A stretch of 29,139 bases of DNA from CAADGY01 sp035714225 (lineage in GTDB: Bacteria > Acidobacteriota > Terriglobia > Bryobacterales > Bryobacteraceae): positions 1 to 29,139 of the forward strand of contig DASTMK010000142.1 in the NCBI GenBank assembly GCA_035714225.1. The letters are read 5' to 3'. Each line of letters opens with the position of its first letter. Position 1 is the first letter of the stretch. Shown piece by piece: positions 6,457-14,780 of this stretch. Position numbers and translations under genes: made by a program. Under the pieces are notes generated by a model. It was not told the DNA's origin. It searched no databases and saw nothing but the letters and a program-made list of their open reading frames with translations.

Positions 6457-9048
6457 ATGTGGGCACGGTTTGAAAAGCGGCTGGACGCCGAGATCAGATT
6501 CCACTTGGACGAGCTGATCCAGAAGTACATGAAGCAAGGGCTCACACGCGATGAAGCGCGCCAACGCGCCTTGCGGGAGTTCGGGGCCGTGGAACTCGCC
6601 AAGGACGAAGTGCGTGATCTCCGGCTGTTTGACTGGCTCCAGCAATTTGGACGGGATCTTCGCGTCGCCGTACGAGTTGCACGCCGGGCGCCAGCGTTCA
6701 CAGTGGCGGTGATTGCAACGTTGGCCATTGCGATCGGCTCCGCAGTTGCAGTTTTCGGTGTCGTATATGCGGTCCTGCTGCGGCCACTTCCATATCCCGA
6801 TCCAGAACGGCTGGTCTCCATTGAGAACAGAACGGGAAAGGAATCCAAGCAGGATGCCGTCCACATGCAGCAGTATCAGGACTGGGTTAGCCACGCTTCG
6901 TCGTTCGAATCCGTCGCCGCTTACAATTTGTTTTTCGAACACGGCACATTCAATCTGACGGGCCTCGGCGAGCCGGAGCGTCTCCGGGGAATCAATGTGA
7001 CGGCAAATCTGCTCCCGATGCTGGGCGCTCGCGCTGTCATAGGCCGCCTCTTCGCAAAAGGAGAGGATCAACCCGGCGCCGTCCCTGTTGTGGTCCTTAG
7101 TTACTCGTTCTGGCAGCGGCGATTCGGAGCCGGCTCCTCAATCGTAGGCCAGCAGCTCATCATCAATGACATCCCGCACATTGTGGCGGGCGTGATCGCC
7201 CCAGAACTCGCATATGCGGGAACGCTCATCCTGTCATCCGGCTTCGATGTATATCTGCCCCTCATTCAAGGGAAACAAGCGTATCGTTATGGCATGTTCC
7301 TCGCTGTCGTGGGCAAACTGCGGCCCGGGGTCTCGCGGCAGCAAGCCCGCGAAGCAGTCGAAGCGCTGCACAGGGCTTCATTTGGCAACTCAGAGCTTCG
7401 GGATATGCGGCAGGACGTGCGGCTCTTGTCCGAACGCGTCAACTCCACGCTGCAAACGCCGTTATGGATGCTCCTGGGCGCGGTTGCGCTCCTCGTGTTC
7501 ACGGGCTGTGCCAACCTGGCGAATCTGTTCCTGGCGCGTGCGGCTGCTCGAACCCGCGAGTTCTCTGTGCGCGCGGCATTAGGCGCGGGACGCAGCAGGC
7601 TCGCGCGGCAGGTACTCACTGAGTGCCTGTTGCTCGCTGGAATCGGCGCGGGGATCGGCGTAGCGCTCGCTGCTGCCATTCTTAGGTATCTTCGTGGCGC
7701 AGAGTGGCTTCAGATGCCCCGCCTCGCAGAGATGGCGATCCATTGGCCCGTGGTCCTGTTTGCGGTGGCCGCCTGTGGATTGACAGCTATTCTCTTCGGG
7801 CTTGCACCGGCATTGCGTGTGGCGCGCGCCGGCGTGGTCAGCGGATTGAAGGAAGGCGCCCGCGGGACGCCGGGCGGAGGGGTTCGTGGCGGTCTGCGTT
7901 GGGCATTGATAGTCGTCCAGGTAAGCATGTCATGCGTGTTGCTGACGGGCTCGGGCCTGCTGATCCGGAGCCTGTTGAAACTGCTCGAGGTGAACCCGGG
8001 ATTCCAGCCGGAACAATTGGTTGCCATGCGTGTAGACCCTGGAGAACGGCGCGAACACGGTCCGAAAATGACAGCATTCTTCGAAAACATCCTGGAGCGG
8101 GTCCGCGCGCTACCCGGCGTGAACTCCGCTGCGCTCGGCGTAAATCTTCCCTTAGACCGCAATATGCGCTGGGGCTACACGATCCGCGGTCAGAAAGAGC
8201 AAAGCAGCCTCCCTCCTACCGCAGCGGTTCGAATGGTGAGCCCTGGCTATTTTCAAACGCTGGGCATCCGGATGTATGCCGGCCGCGACTTCAGTCCGCA
8301 CGACAACGCGCAGGCTCCACCGGTCGTGGTTGTGAACCGCACATTGGCTCGCGAAATTGGCGCGGTTATCAAACCATTGGGATCGAAATTGAGGATCGCA
8401 GGCCGCGAGCACGAAGTGATTGCCATCGTCGAGGACACGAAGCACGAGGGGCTCGATCGTGAGTCGGGTACCGAATACTACCTGGCGCTGGCGCAAACCC
8501 TGCCGTTTCCCGTTGTCGATGTCGTCGTGCGATCCCCGCTACCGGTTGGCTCAGTCTCGGCTGCGGTGCGAGGCGCGGTCTGGGCTGTAGACCGGGACCA
8601 ACCCGTGGGCAAACCGCAAACGCTCCAAGCGCTGCTCGATCGCTCCCTCTCGCCCCGGCGATTCTTCACCTGGATTCTGACCGCTTTCGCGGTCTTCTCA
8701 GCATTATTGGCGTTTGCCGGGGTGTATGGTGTTGTTTCTTACGGTGTGGCACAGCGGACATCCGAGATCGGAATCCGAATGGCATTGGGCGCCACAAGTA
8801 GCGATGTTATGCGGTTATTTGCCGCCGAATCCATAGCCGTGGGGTTTTTGGGACTCGCGTTTGGGGTAGCTGGGGCACTCGCGTTCGCGCGCGTGCTTCG
8901 CAGCCAACTCTACGGGATAACTGCTTCGGACACGATGACACTTTGCGGCGCCGCATTATTGATATCGGGTTGCGTAGTGGCAGCGACACTCTTTCCGGCG
9001 CGACGCGCCACGAGATTAGACCCGAGGCAGGCTCTTGGTGCAGAGTGA
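6457..9048 (+). CDS. ADOP-type ABC transporter permease (MacB/FtsX family)
   Basis: An 863-residue acidobacterial duplicated orphan permease. The N-terminal ~60 residues are the permease prefix domain (FEKRLDAEIRFHLDELIQKY, then EARQRALREFGAVELAKDEV). A first membrane segment follows, then a MacB-like periplasmic domain. The first FtsX domain contains GCANLANLFLARAAARTREF and VRAALGAGRSRLARQVLTE. A second periplasmic domain and a second FtsX domain follow (YGVVSYGVAQRTSEIGIRMA), and the protein ends PARRATRLDPRQALGAE. The ATG at 6457 was chosen because the prefix domain starts there and GGAGG lies directly upstream. No ATPase gene is adjacent, as is usual for this family. Substrates of the family are not known; MacB relatives transmit mechanical force to export peptides, lipids or antibiotics. 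Confidence 0.95.
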   Translation: MWARFEKRLDAEIRFHLDELIQKYMKQGLTRDEARQRALREFGAVELAKDEVRDLRLFDWLQQFGRDLRVAVRVARRAPAFTVAVIATLAIAIGSAVAVFGVVYAVLLRPLPYPDPERLVSIENRTGKESKQDAVHMQQYQDWVSHASSFESVAAYNLFFEHGTFNLTGLGEPERLRGINVTANLLPMLGARAVIGRLFAKGEDQPGAVPVVVLSYSFWQRRFGAGSSIVGQQLIINDIPHIVAGVIAPELAYAGTLILSSGFDVYLPLIQGKQAYRYGMFLAVVGKLRPGVSRQQAREAVEALHRASFGNSELRDMRQDVRLLSERVNSTLQTPLWMLLGAVALLVFTGCANLANLFLARAAARTREFSVRAALGAGRSRLARQVLTECLLLAGIGAGIGVALAAAILRYLRGAEWLQMPRLAEMAIHWPVVLFAVAACGLTAILFGLAPALRVARAGVVSGLKEGARGTPGGGVRGGLRWALIVVQVSMSCVLLTGSGLLIRSLLKLLEVNPGFQPEQLVAMRVDPGERREHGPKMTAFFENILERVRALPGVNSAALGVNLPLDRNMRWGYTIRGQKEQSSLPPTAAVRMVSPGYFQTLGIRMYAGRDFSPHDNAQAPPVVVVNRTLAREIGAVIKPLGSKLRIAGREHEVIAIVEDTKHEGLDRESGTEYYLALAQTLPFPVVDVVVRSPLPVGSVSAAVRGAVWAVDRDQPVGKPQTLQALLDRSLSPRRFFTWILTAFAVFSALLAFAGVYGVVSYGVAQRTSEIGIRMALGATSSDVMRLFAAESIAVGFLGLAFGVAGALAFARVLRSQLYGITASDTMTLCGAALLISGCVVAATLFPARRATRLDPRQALGAE

Positions 9049-9057
9049 TACACCGGC

Positions 9058-9396
9058 TCAGCGCTGGAACCAGTGCCCGTCGGCCGCATTCTCCATGAAC
9101 TCGAAGACCGCTCCTTCTTTGAGAACAAACACCACTCTTAGCGCGCCGGCGGGATTGAACGGACCCAACAGCACTTCGGCTCCTTCCATCTCCCGCTCGA
9201 GGTTTTCTACCCGGAAGGCCATGTGTGGGAGATCGCGGACCGGACCGCTGACGGGACTGTCCGGTTCATACCGCAGGTACTCGATCCGGTTCGGGTGGCG
9301 GAGCGGGTCTGTCACCCATACCTTGCTGGCTTCGACGTACATCTCTTCGGGCTGTTTTTCGACAACCGGAATTCCCACGTGATCGAACACTCGCAT
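9058..9396 (-). CDS. VOC (glyoxalase/dioxygenase-fold) family protein
   Basis: A 112-residue protein with one vicinal-oxygen-chelate module: MRVFDHVGIPV (first strand, metal-type His), DLPHMAFRVENLEREMEGAE (second half-site His) and EGAVFEFMEN (C-terminal Glu). I chose the ATG at 9396 because the module begins there; an upstream in-frame start would add 12 residues with no similarity to the fold. The Shine-Dalgarno sequence is weak. It is convergent with the permease (nine-base gap) and divergent from the deacetylase gene. VOC proteins bind a divalent metal and act on small organic substrates; the substrate cannot be told from the sequence. Confidence 0.8.
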   Translation of the reverse strand: MRVFDHVGIPVVEKQPEEMYVEASKVWVTDPLRHPNRIEYLRYEPDSPVSGPVRDLPHMAFRVENLEREMEGAEVLLGPFNPAGALRVVFVLKEGAVFEFMENAADGHWFQR

Positions 9397-9450
9397 AGGT
9401 ACTACTTTAGTCCGGTGAATCGCAGGTTGCACCCGCCCATCGTTTCCCCT

Positions 9451-9456
9451 TATGAT
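9451..9456 (+). promoter_or_regulatory. -10-like element directly before the deacetylase start
   Basis: TATGAT (five of six to the -10 consensus) lies eight bases before ATG 9465. The intervening bases, CGACTCCC, contain no Shine-Dalgarno sequence, so the transcript would be leaderless or nearly so. No good -35 is visible. Confidence 0.4.
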
Positions 9457-9464
9457 CGACTCCC

Positions 9465-10421
9465 ATGAGAAGGCGCGAATTTCTGTTTTCCGCTCTCGCC
9501 GGTGGCTTCGCTCCGGCCGCCCTGCCGCAGCAGAGAGACGAGCCGCCCGAATACACGGCTCATGGCAGCCTGGTCGTCGAACGTTCCCTGTCCGGAAAGC
9601 CGCACGCCGGCAAGGTGCTGGCCGCCATTCAACCGCACTCGGACGATATTCCGCTGTTCGCGGCGGGCACCGTCGCCAAGCTGCTCAACGAGGGCTACAC
9701 AGGCCACCTGATCCGCGTAACGAATGACGACATGGCGGGGCCGGGAACCATCGGCACAACGGTGCTGGCCAATGAAAAAGACAACGACGAAGTCGCGCGC
9801 GTCCTGGGGTTGAAGAGCATTTTCAACCTGAATTATCCCAACCATAATATGGACGGCACTTCACGGCCGGAGCTTCGCGGCCGGTTCATTTTTCTTTTCC
9901 GGCTGCTCAAGATCGATACGGTTATCAGCTACGATCCCTGGAGCCACTACGAAGAGAACCCCGACCATTACGTCACCGCCGCCTGTGTGGAAGCGGCGTG
10001 CTGGATGGCCGGAGGCAGCAAGGACTATCCGGAACATTTCGCCGCGGGTTTGAAGCCGCACTCCGTGCGCGAAAAGTACTACTTCGCCCGGTTCGACCAG
10101 CGCGTGAACCGGGTGGTGGATATCGGCTCTACGGTCGAAAAAAAGATCGACGCAAACCTGGTGAACGTTGCGCAGGGCCCGGCTGGAATCAACGGCTCCA
10201 AGCTTCGCAGTATGCTGGCCGGGCGCGGGCAGCGGCTTCCGCTGCTCGGCAGCGACGACACCACCGCGAATCGCGAATATATTCGGGAATTTGTGCTTTC
10301 CCGCGACGCAGAGATCGGGCAGAAGTACGGCTTACAGTATGCCGAACAATTCCACTACATCGGGCCGGGCGAAAACCGTATCGAGCAGTATATTAAACGC
10401 AACGCTGTTCCGTTAAAGTGA
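9465..10421 (+). CDS. Exported PIG-L/LmbE-family deacetylase
   Basis: A 318-residue protein with a Tat-like leader (MRRREFLFSALAGG). The PIG-L/LmbE metal site is visible as QPHSDD (residues 56-61) and NPDH (165-168), with TNDDMAGPG between them. The family removes N-acetyl groups from GlcNAc-type sugars using zinc. The Tat-like leader suggests it acts outside the cytoplasm. The 3' end overlaps the convergent TetR gene by 29 bases. A link with the amino-sugar operon at 13206-18346 is possible but not shown by the sequence. Confidence 0.88.
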   Translation: MRRREFLFSALAGGFAPAALPQQRDEPPEYTAHGSLVVERSLSGKPHAGKVLAAIQPHSDDIPLFAAGTVAKLLNEGYTGHLIRVTNDDMAGPGTIGTTVLANEKDNDEVARVLGLKSIFNLNYPNHNMDGTSRPELRGRFIFLFRLLKIDTVISYDPWSHYEENPDHYVTAACVEAACWMAGGSKDYPEHFAAGLKPHSVREKYYFARFDQRVNRVVDIGSTVEKKIDANLVNVAQGPAGINGSKLRSMLAGRGQRLPLLGSDDTTANREYIREFVLSRDAEIGQKYGLQYAEQFHYIGPGENRIEQYIKRNAVPLK

Positions 10422-11031
10422 CAGGTGCGCCAACGGCTCTGAGGTTGAATCGTGCGACGGCTCCGGCAAGAACTTTCGCTGGAGGACGCTTCTTCGCGGG
10501 AAGCTCGAGCCAGCTATATACCGCTTCATAGACGGCGCCGGTCCAGCAGCGGGCCATAATCGCGGAATCGGACAAAGGCAACTTCGGCGCGAGCCGGCGC
10601 AGGACCTTTTCGACGCCGCAGGCATGGCTGGCCATAACGGAGCGGCGGATCTGCTCCAGCCGTGGGCTGAGCCCGGAGGATTCGACAATCAGAATACGCG
10701 CCTCCCCGGGATTCTGCGCCAGGAACAGCACGAAGCCCTCGACAGCGGCCTTCATCTGCGCAAGCGGGGCGGCAGGCGCTTTCGCCGCAGCCGCGCCGGT
10801 TGCCGCCGAAATGCGTTCCGCGAGGCCAGCGAGAGCGGCGGCAAAGATGTCTTCCTTATTGCGGAAATAGAAATAGAAGTTGCCCGTGGACGTGCCGGCT
10901 TCTGCCACGATCATAGGGACCGTGGTCGCGTGATATCCATGGCGGCCGAAGAGGCGCGTGGCTACCGCAAGAATAGCCTGGCGGCGCTCCTGCTTGCGCG
11001 CAGCCATCTTCGGGGTGGTGCGATAGGCCAT
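10393..11031 (-). CDS. TetR-family transcriptional regulator
   Basis: A 212-residue TetR repressor. The N-terminal HTH domain reads RRQAILAVATRLFGRHGYHA then VAEAGTSTGNFYFYFRNKED, the classic recognition-helix region. The ligand domain has GEARILIVESSGLSPRLE. It starts four bases after the stop of the upstream membrane-protein gene and is surely co-transcribed with it. The perfect palindrome at 11509-11540 in front of that operon is the obvious operator, so the operon is probably autoregulated and induced by a small hydrophobic ligand (inference). Confidence 0.93.
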   Translation of the reverse strand: MAYRTTPKMAARKQERRQAILAVATRLFGRHGYHATTVPMIVAEAGTSTGNFYFYFRNKEDIFAAALAGLAERISAATGAAAAKAPAAPLAQMKAAVEGFVLFLAQNPGEARILIVESSGLSPRLEQIRRSVMASHACGVEKVLRRLAPKLPLSDSAIMARCWTGAVYEAVYSWLELPAKKRPPAKVLAGAVARFNLRAVGAPVTLTEQRCV

Positions 11032-11034
11032 GCG

Positions 11035-11487
11035 TCACTCTGCCGTGAGAGGCAACCGGGGCCGCGAGGCCCGCAATTGGAAAAAGATGTAGATCGAAGC
11101 AGCCAGCAGGAAGGGCGACGAGTAGAATCCGGGCATTGGGCCGGAGCTGCCGAGCAGAGTACCCGTGATATGTCCCAGGGCGTTAACGGTCATGAAAGCG
11201 GCGAAAGCGTAGCTTACCGGCCGTGTCCAACGCGCACCCCAGAATACGAATGGCGACAACGAGAACAGCAGCAGAATCGCGGCGATCAGACCGGCAATCC
11301 AGAGCTTGAAATCAAATACCGGCAGAGGCAGCCACGGCAACTTCTCCCGGATTGCCATCACCGTAGGGTTGTAGACGGCCAGAAATCCCGTAGAGGCCTC
11401 GTCCAAAACATGTAGGCTGAGCGCGAAACAAAGCGCCAGCCAGGCCCGGCCCACCCCGTTTGCGGACTTCGTTTCAGGAACGGCCAT
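11035..11487 (-). CDS. Small four-helix membrane protein (HXXEE-like), TetR-controlled
   Basis: About 150 residues with four predicted membrane segments: around WLALCFALSLHVLD, LWIAGLIAAILLLFSL, YAFAAFMTVNALGHI and FLLAASIYIFFQL. The HVLDE in helix one and NALGH in helix three resemble the conserved His/acidic positions of HXXEE-domain proteins, whose function is unknown. GGGAGG at about 11496-11501 sits nine bases before ATG 11487 and only three before ATG 11493, so 11487 is preferred; a TTG at 11511 is less likely. It is the first gene of a two-gene operon with the TetR regulator, whose operator-like palindrome overlaps the promoter. Family assignment is tentative. Confidence 0.7.
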   Translation of the reverse strand: MAVPETKSANGVGRAWLALCFALSLHVLDEASTGFLAVYNPTVMAIREKLPWLPLPVFDFKLWIAGLIAAILLLFSLSPFVFWGARWTRPVSYAFAAFMTVNALGHITGTLLGSSGPMPGFYSSPFLLAASIYIFFQLRASRPRLPLTAE

Positions 11488-11508
11488 TGGCATATACCTC
11501 CCTCGTTC

Positions 11509-11540
11509 CAAGGATAGAATGACGTGTCATTCTATCCTTG
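11509..11540. promoter_or_regulatory. Perfect 32-bp palindrome, probable TetR operator
   Basis: Fifteen-base arms, CAAGGATAGAATGAC at 11509-11523 and its exact reverse complement at 11526-11540, flank the two bases GT. On the minus strand a perfect TTGACA (11544-11539) overlaps the palindrome edge, so a bound dimer would cover the promoter of the membrane protein-TetR operon. The two-base centre and lack of a T-tract argue against a terminator. Confidence 0.75.
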
Positions 11541-11544
11541 TCAA
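11539..11544 (-). promoter_or_regulatory. -35 box of the membrane protein-TetR operon
   Basis: TTGACA on the minus strand, six of six to consensus, 52 bases before the preferred start at 11487. The -10 would fall in the second arm of the palindrome (CATTCT at 17-base spacing, only a moderate match). Confidence 0.5.
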
Positions 11545-11549
11545 GGGAA

Positions 11550-12500
11550 TTACCGGGCCCGCGATGCGAGTTTCCGCTTCAGATCGATGGCGAGGCTGTC
11601 GTCAGGAGACCGTGCCAGCGCTTCGTCCAACTCGGTCCGGGCAAGCGGATCGGCTCCCATCGCCATGTAGATCATCGCCAGTGCGAGTTGGGGTTTCGAA
11701 TAGTGGCCAGGATCGATCTTCTTGGCCGCTGAGAAGTACTGGAGGGCGCGGACCGTATCGCCGAGGCAGAGGTAGTTCTTTCCCAACTGTGAGTTGGTCG
11801 CCGCATCCGCGGGGAGTTCACGAACGGCCCGCTCGCTATAAGGCAGCGCCTCCGCACACCGGTTCCGGTTGAGTAGAATCGCGCCGAGATTGACGATGCT
11901 TTCCAGCGCGTCCGGGTCCTGCGCCAGGACACGCCGGAAATACGTCTCCGCTTCCGCCAGGCGGTCCGACTGGAACGCGATCTGCCCAAGCAGTTGCCAC
12001 GCGGCGGCGAACTCCGGCGACATCTCTACGGCCTTCTCCAGATGCCGGATCGTGTCTTCGATCCGCTGCTCGGATAACGCACGGCGGGCATTCCGGTACT
12101 CGCGGCGGGCCTTTGGCGGAATTTGGAGCGCCCAAAGGGGAACCGTGCCGGTGCGCTTTGCATATTGCACAATGGAGGTGTCCCCCGCCGGTACTTTGAA
12201 GGCGACGTCCATGTGGACGACACCTTTTGAATCGGCCTTGGCCGCATCCAGTTGTACGCTCTTGCGGACCAGTCCTTCTCCACGAACAAAAACCGAGAGC
12301 GTGTAGGCCCCTGACGCCAGTTTAGTGAAGCGGAACCGCCCAGCCTTATCGCAGGTGACGGTCGCATCGAACGGAAATTGCTGGGCACTCAGATTGGCCA
12401 GCATCTTCGGATACGAAGGCTGAACCTGTCCGCGTAATTCAAGCTTCGCCGCGTTTGAGCCGGACGCCGCCAGCGCAAGCGCCACAACGGCCGCGACCAT
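11550..12500 (-). CDS. Exported TPR protein with carboxypeptidase-regulatory-like domain
   Basis: A 316-residue protein. It opens with a signal peptide (VAAVVALALAASGSNA). Residues about 20-110 form a beta-rich carboxypeptidase-regulatory-like domain (KAGRFRFTKLASGAYTLSVF). From about 130 to 300 there are TPR repeats (AAWQLLGQIAFQSDRLAEAE, LESIVNLGAILLNRNRCAEA, ATNSQLGKNYLCLGDTVRAL). It is most likely a periplasmic protein that binds other proteins; this combination is common in Acidobacteria, without a defined role. A -10-like TAGAAT lies six bases before the ATG and a GGAG overlaps the same stretch, so the start is somewhat uncertain. It ends 40 bases before the TetR-operon promoter and reads into it unless terminated. 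Confidence 0.8.
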   Translation of the reverse strand: MVAAVVALALAASGSNAAKLELRGQVQPSYPKMLANLSAQQFPFDATVTCDKAGRFRFTKLASGAYTLSVFVRGEGLVRKSVQLDAAKADSKGVVHMDVAFKVPAGDTSIVQYAKRTGTVPLWALQIPPKARREYRNARRALSEQRIEDTIRHLEKAVEMSPEFAAAWQLLGQIAFQSDRLAEAETYFRRVLAQDPDALESIVNLGAILLNRNRCAEALPYSERAVRELPADAATNSQLGKNYLCLGDTVRALQYFSAAKKIDPGHYSKPQLALAMIYMAMGADPLARTELDEALARSPDDSLAIDLKRKLASRAR

Positions 12501-12629
12501 ACTCCAATTCTATGCCCGGGACGCCGCGCACGGTTTAGCACGGGGGCGGTAAGCACACCGGAACCCGGCACATACGATATCGTTGAATTGTAAATTGCCG
12601 GGCCGGGCATACCGACCCTTCCGGACTCC

Positions 12630-13193
12630 ATGACCCCTTCTATTCTGCGAGACAGTCCCGACGCGAAATGGCGGTTGCTCGAACTCGTGCTCCAGGCCGA
12701 GACGCACGCCGGCAAGCCGAGGGAGCAGTGGCCGGAAATCATTCTCATCGGCGATGCGTTCGCTCCCGGTACGCTCGCCGCGGCCCGCGCACTGGCGGGC
12801 GCCTACGAAGTCCAGATTCGATTCGCCGAGTCTCTTAGCGGGGCACCGCGGTTCCATGAAGCTCCCGACCTATCGGCAATGGGACATTTCTTCTCGCGCG
12901 GCGGCTTGCCCCACCGGCGGATATTTTTCACCGGTGGGCATCTGCGCTGGTCGGCTCGGGCACGGCGCAGGTTTGCCTACGTCCGCCAGTCTGGACGTTT
13001 TCCGGATGATTTCGACTTCTGGCGCAAGAGGTTGAGCGATCCGAACTCGGTCCGGCCGAGCACGCGAGAGAACCGCATTCAATTCCGCCTCCACACGCAG
13101 CAGGATTTTGACCGCTTTGAAGAGGCTGTCCGGCAGCTTGAAACGGCGAATTGGACCGGCCTGGCTGCAGACCCTGACGAAGATGCCGGGTGA
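12630..13193 (+). CDS. Hypothetical protein
   Basis: A 187-residue soluble protein with no signal peptide or membrane segment and no family I recognise. It is rich in Arg, Phe and charged residues. Visible segments include WPEIILIGDAFAPGTLAAAR and NRIQFRLHTQQDFDRFEEAV, so an alpha/beta fold is plausible. No clear Shine-Dalgarno sequence precedes the ATG. It is divergent from the exported TPR gene (129-base gap) and convergent with the NanE-NanK gene, with a hairpin joining the two stop codons. Its smooth protein-like composition and fit between neighbours support a real gene; function unknown. Confidence 0.6.
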   Translation: MTPSILRDSPDAKWRLLELVLQAETHAGKPREQWPEIILIGDAFAPGTLAAARALAGAYEVQIRFAESLSGAPRFHEAPDLSAMGHFFSRGGLPHRRIFFTGGHLRWSARARRRFAYVRQSGRFPDDFDFWRKRLSDPNSVRPSTRENRIQFRLHTQQDFDRFEEAVRQLETANWTGLAADPDEDAG

Positions 13194-13208
13194 ACCGTGC
13201 GCGGTTCA
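13191..13208. terminator. Hairpin spanning both convergent stop codons
   Basis: TGAACCG (13191-13197) and CGGTTCA (13202-13208) pair across a four-base loop. The outer three bases on each side are the stop codons of the genes on the two strands. There is no T-tract, so it is a terminator candidate only. Confidence 0.35.
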
Positions 13209-14780
13209 GCAGCGCTCAAAAGCGACAGCCGCGGCGCCCAACACACCGCCGTGATAGCCCAAACCGGAAGCACATACTTCAAGATGGCGCTGGTCCCAGA
13301 CGGTCAATCTGCGCGAGAGTTCTTCGCGCACACGCGTCAATAGCAGCGTGTTGTTCTGGACCAGTCCACCGGAAAGGACAAGCAACTCGGGATCGAGCAA
13401 CTGCACTACGGCGGCCAGACCGCTGGCGAGATAGACGGCCTGAGCGGATATCGCGGCACGGGCGCTCTCATCGCCTCCGTTGGCGGCGTGGATCAACTGC
13501 TCCGCGTTGGCGAACTGCGGCGCGCGGCGCAGCAGAGCGGCGGCGTTCGTGTAGGCTTCCAGGCAGCCACGCAATCCACAAGTGCAGGGAGCGCCATCGG
13601 GTTCGACGGGCATATGCCCGATAGCGTTGGCGAAGAAATGAGAGCCGTGGTTCAGCTTGCCATCGATGTAACAGCCGCCGCCCAGACCCGTTCCAAGCGT
13701 GATGACGACGAAGTTTCGCGCGGAGCGCGCGGCGCCGAAACGAAACTCGGCCACGGCGAGCGCATTCGCGTCGTTCTCCACAGCAACCGGAAGCCCCACG
13801 GCTTCGGATACTTCGGCAGCGATTTGCGCGCCCGTCCAACCCGGCAGGTTCCCAGTGGCATACACCACTTCTCCGCTCGAAGGATCCACCCAACCCGCGG
13901 TGGCGATGCCGATAGCCGCGGCGCCGCCTCCCTCGACGCATTCCCGCGCGATGCGCTTGAGATGGCCGAGCAACGCTTCGCGGCCGGCGGACCAAGGTGT
14001 GGGCGCCACGCCTTCGCTGAGCAGGCGTCCATCGCTCGCCACCACGCCATACTTCGTGTTGGTGCCGCCTAAATCGATGCCGGCCACCTGCCCTGTCACG
14101 AGCCGGCGGCGTTCACGATCCATAGCTCCGGCGAACACCTCGACAATGCGCCGCGGCGCCGTGATCGCCGTGCCCACGATGACCGCGTGCGCGCCCGCAC
14201 GCAGCGCGGATGCCGCTTCTTCGGGCGTCGAAATGCGCCCTTCGGCGAGGACCGGCACAGGAACGGAATGAACGAGCTCGGCTATAAATTCGGGTTCAAA
14301 CCGATCCACGTGCGCGGTTTCGTCGGTGTAGCCGCGCATGGTGGAGGCAACGGTGTCTGCTCCAGCTTCCACTGCCCGAATCGCCTCTTCAACGGTGGCG
14401 ATGTCGGCCATCACGGGAACGCGCAACCGGTCGCGAATTTCCTTCAGGCGTTCGAGCGCGCCGTACCGCCGTCCCCGAACGGTGCAATCGATGGCCACGA
14501 TGGACGCGCCCGCTTCCACAACCGCTTGCGCCGACTCGACGGAGGGCGTAATCAGGATACGCCCGTCGGACGCGATGCTCTTCTGAATGCCGAAAATCGG
14601 CAGATCCACCCTGGCTCGTATAGCGCGAATATCTTCCGGACCATTGGCGCGTATGCCGGCCGCGCCGCCGAGCGCCGCCGCTTCGGCAAAGCGGGCCATG
14701 GAGTCCGGATCGCGAAACGGATCGCCGTCCGGAGCCTGGCAGGAAACAATGAGCCGGTGTTTGAGAGAAGAAAAAATCAT
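13206..14780 (-). CDS. nanEK: Bifunctional ManNAc-6-phosphate 2-epimerase / ManNAc kinase (NanE-NanK fusion)
   Basis: A 524-residue two-domain protein. Residues 1-~225 are NanE: ANGPEDIRAI, FGIQKS (K67, catalytic-lysine position), MADIATVEEAIRAVEAGADT, STMRGYT and VLAEGRISTPEEA (E180). Residues ~230-524 are a ROK kinase: AGIDLGGTNTKYG (phosphate loop), VENDANALAVAE (catalytic Asp), TLGTGLGGG, and the zinc motif H389 with CTCGLRGCLE (C399, C401, C406). Together they would phosphorylate ManNAc and epimerise the 6-phosphate to GlcNAc-6-phosphate. The ATG at 14780 overlaps the upstream permease stop (ATGA); a longer in-frame reading exists, but its extra 87 residues look non-coding. Oddity: the Glu of the ExGH motif of ROK glucokinases is Ala here (ANAIGH). 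Confidence 0.92.
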   Translation of the reverse strand: MIFSSLKHRLIVSCQAPDGDPFRDPDSMARFAEAAALGGAAGIRANGPEDIRAIRARVDLPIFGIQKSIASDGRILITPSVESAQAVVEAGASIVAIDCTVRGRRYGALERLKEIRDRLRVPVMADIATVEEAIRAVEAGADTVASTMRGYTDETAHVDRFEPEFIAELVHSVPVPVLAEGRISTPEEAASALRAGAHAVIVGTAITAPRRIVEVFAGAMDRERRRLVTGQVAGIDLGGTNTKYGVVASDGRLLSEGVAPTPWSAGREALLGHLKRIARECVEGGGAAAIGIATAGWVDPSSGEVVYATGNLPGWTGAQIAAEVSEAVGLPVAVENDANALAVAEFRFGAARSARNFVVITLGTGLGGGCYIDGKLNHGSHFFANAIGHMPVEPDGAPCTCGLRGCLEAYTNAAALLRRAPQFANAEQLIHAANGGDESARAAISAQAVYLASGLAAVVQLLDPELLVLSGGLVQNNTLLLTRVREELSRRLTVWDQRHLEVCASGLGYHGGVLGAAAVAFERC

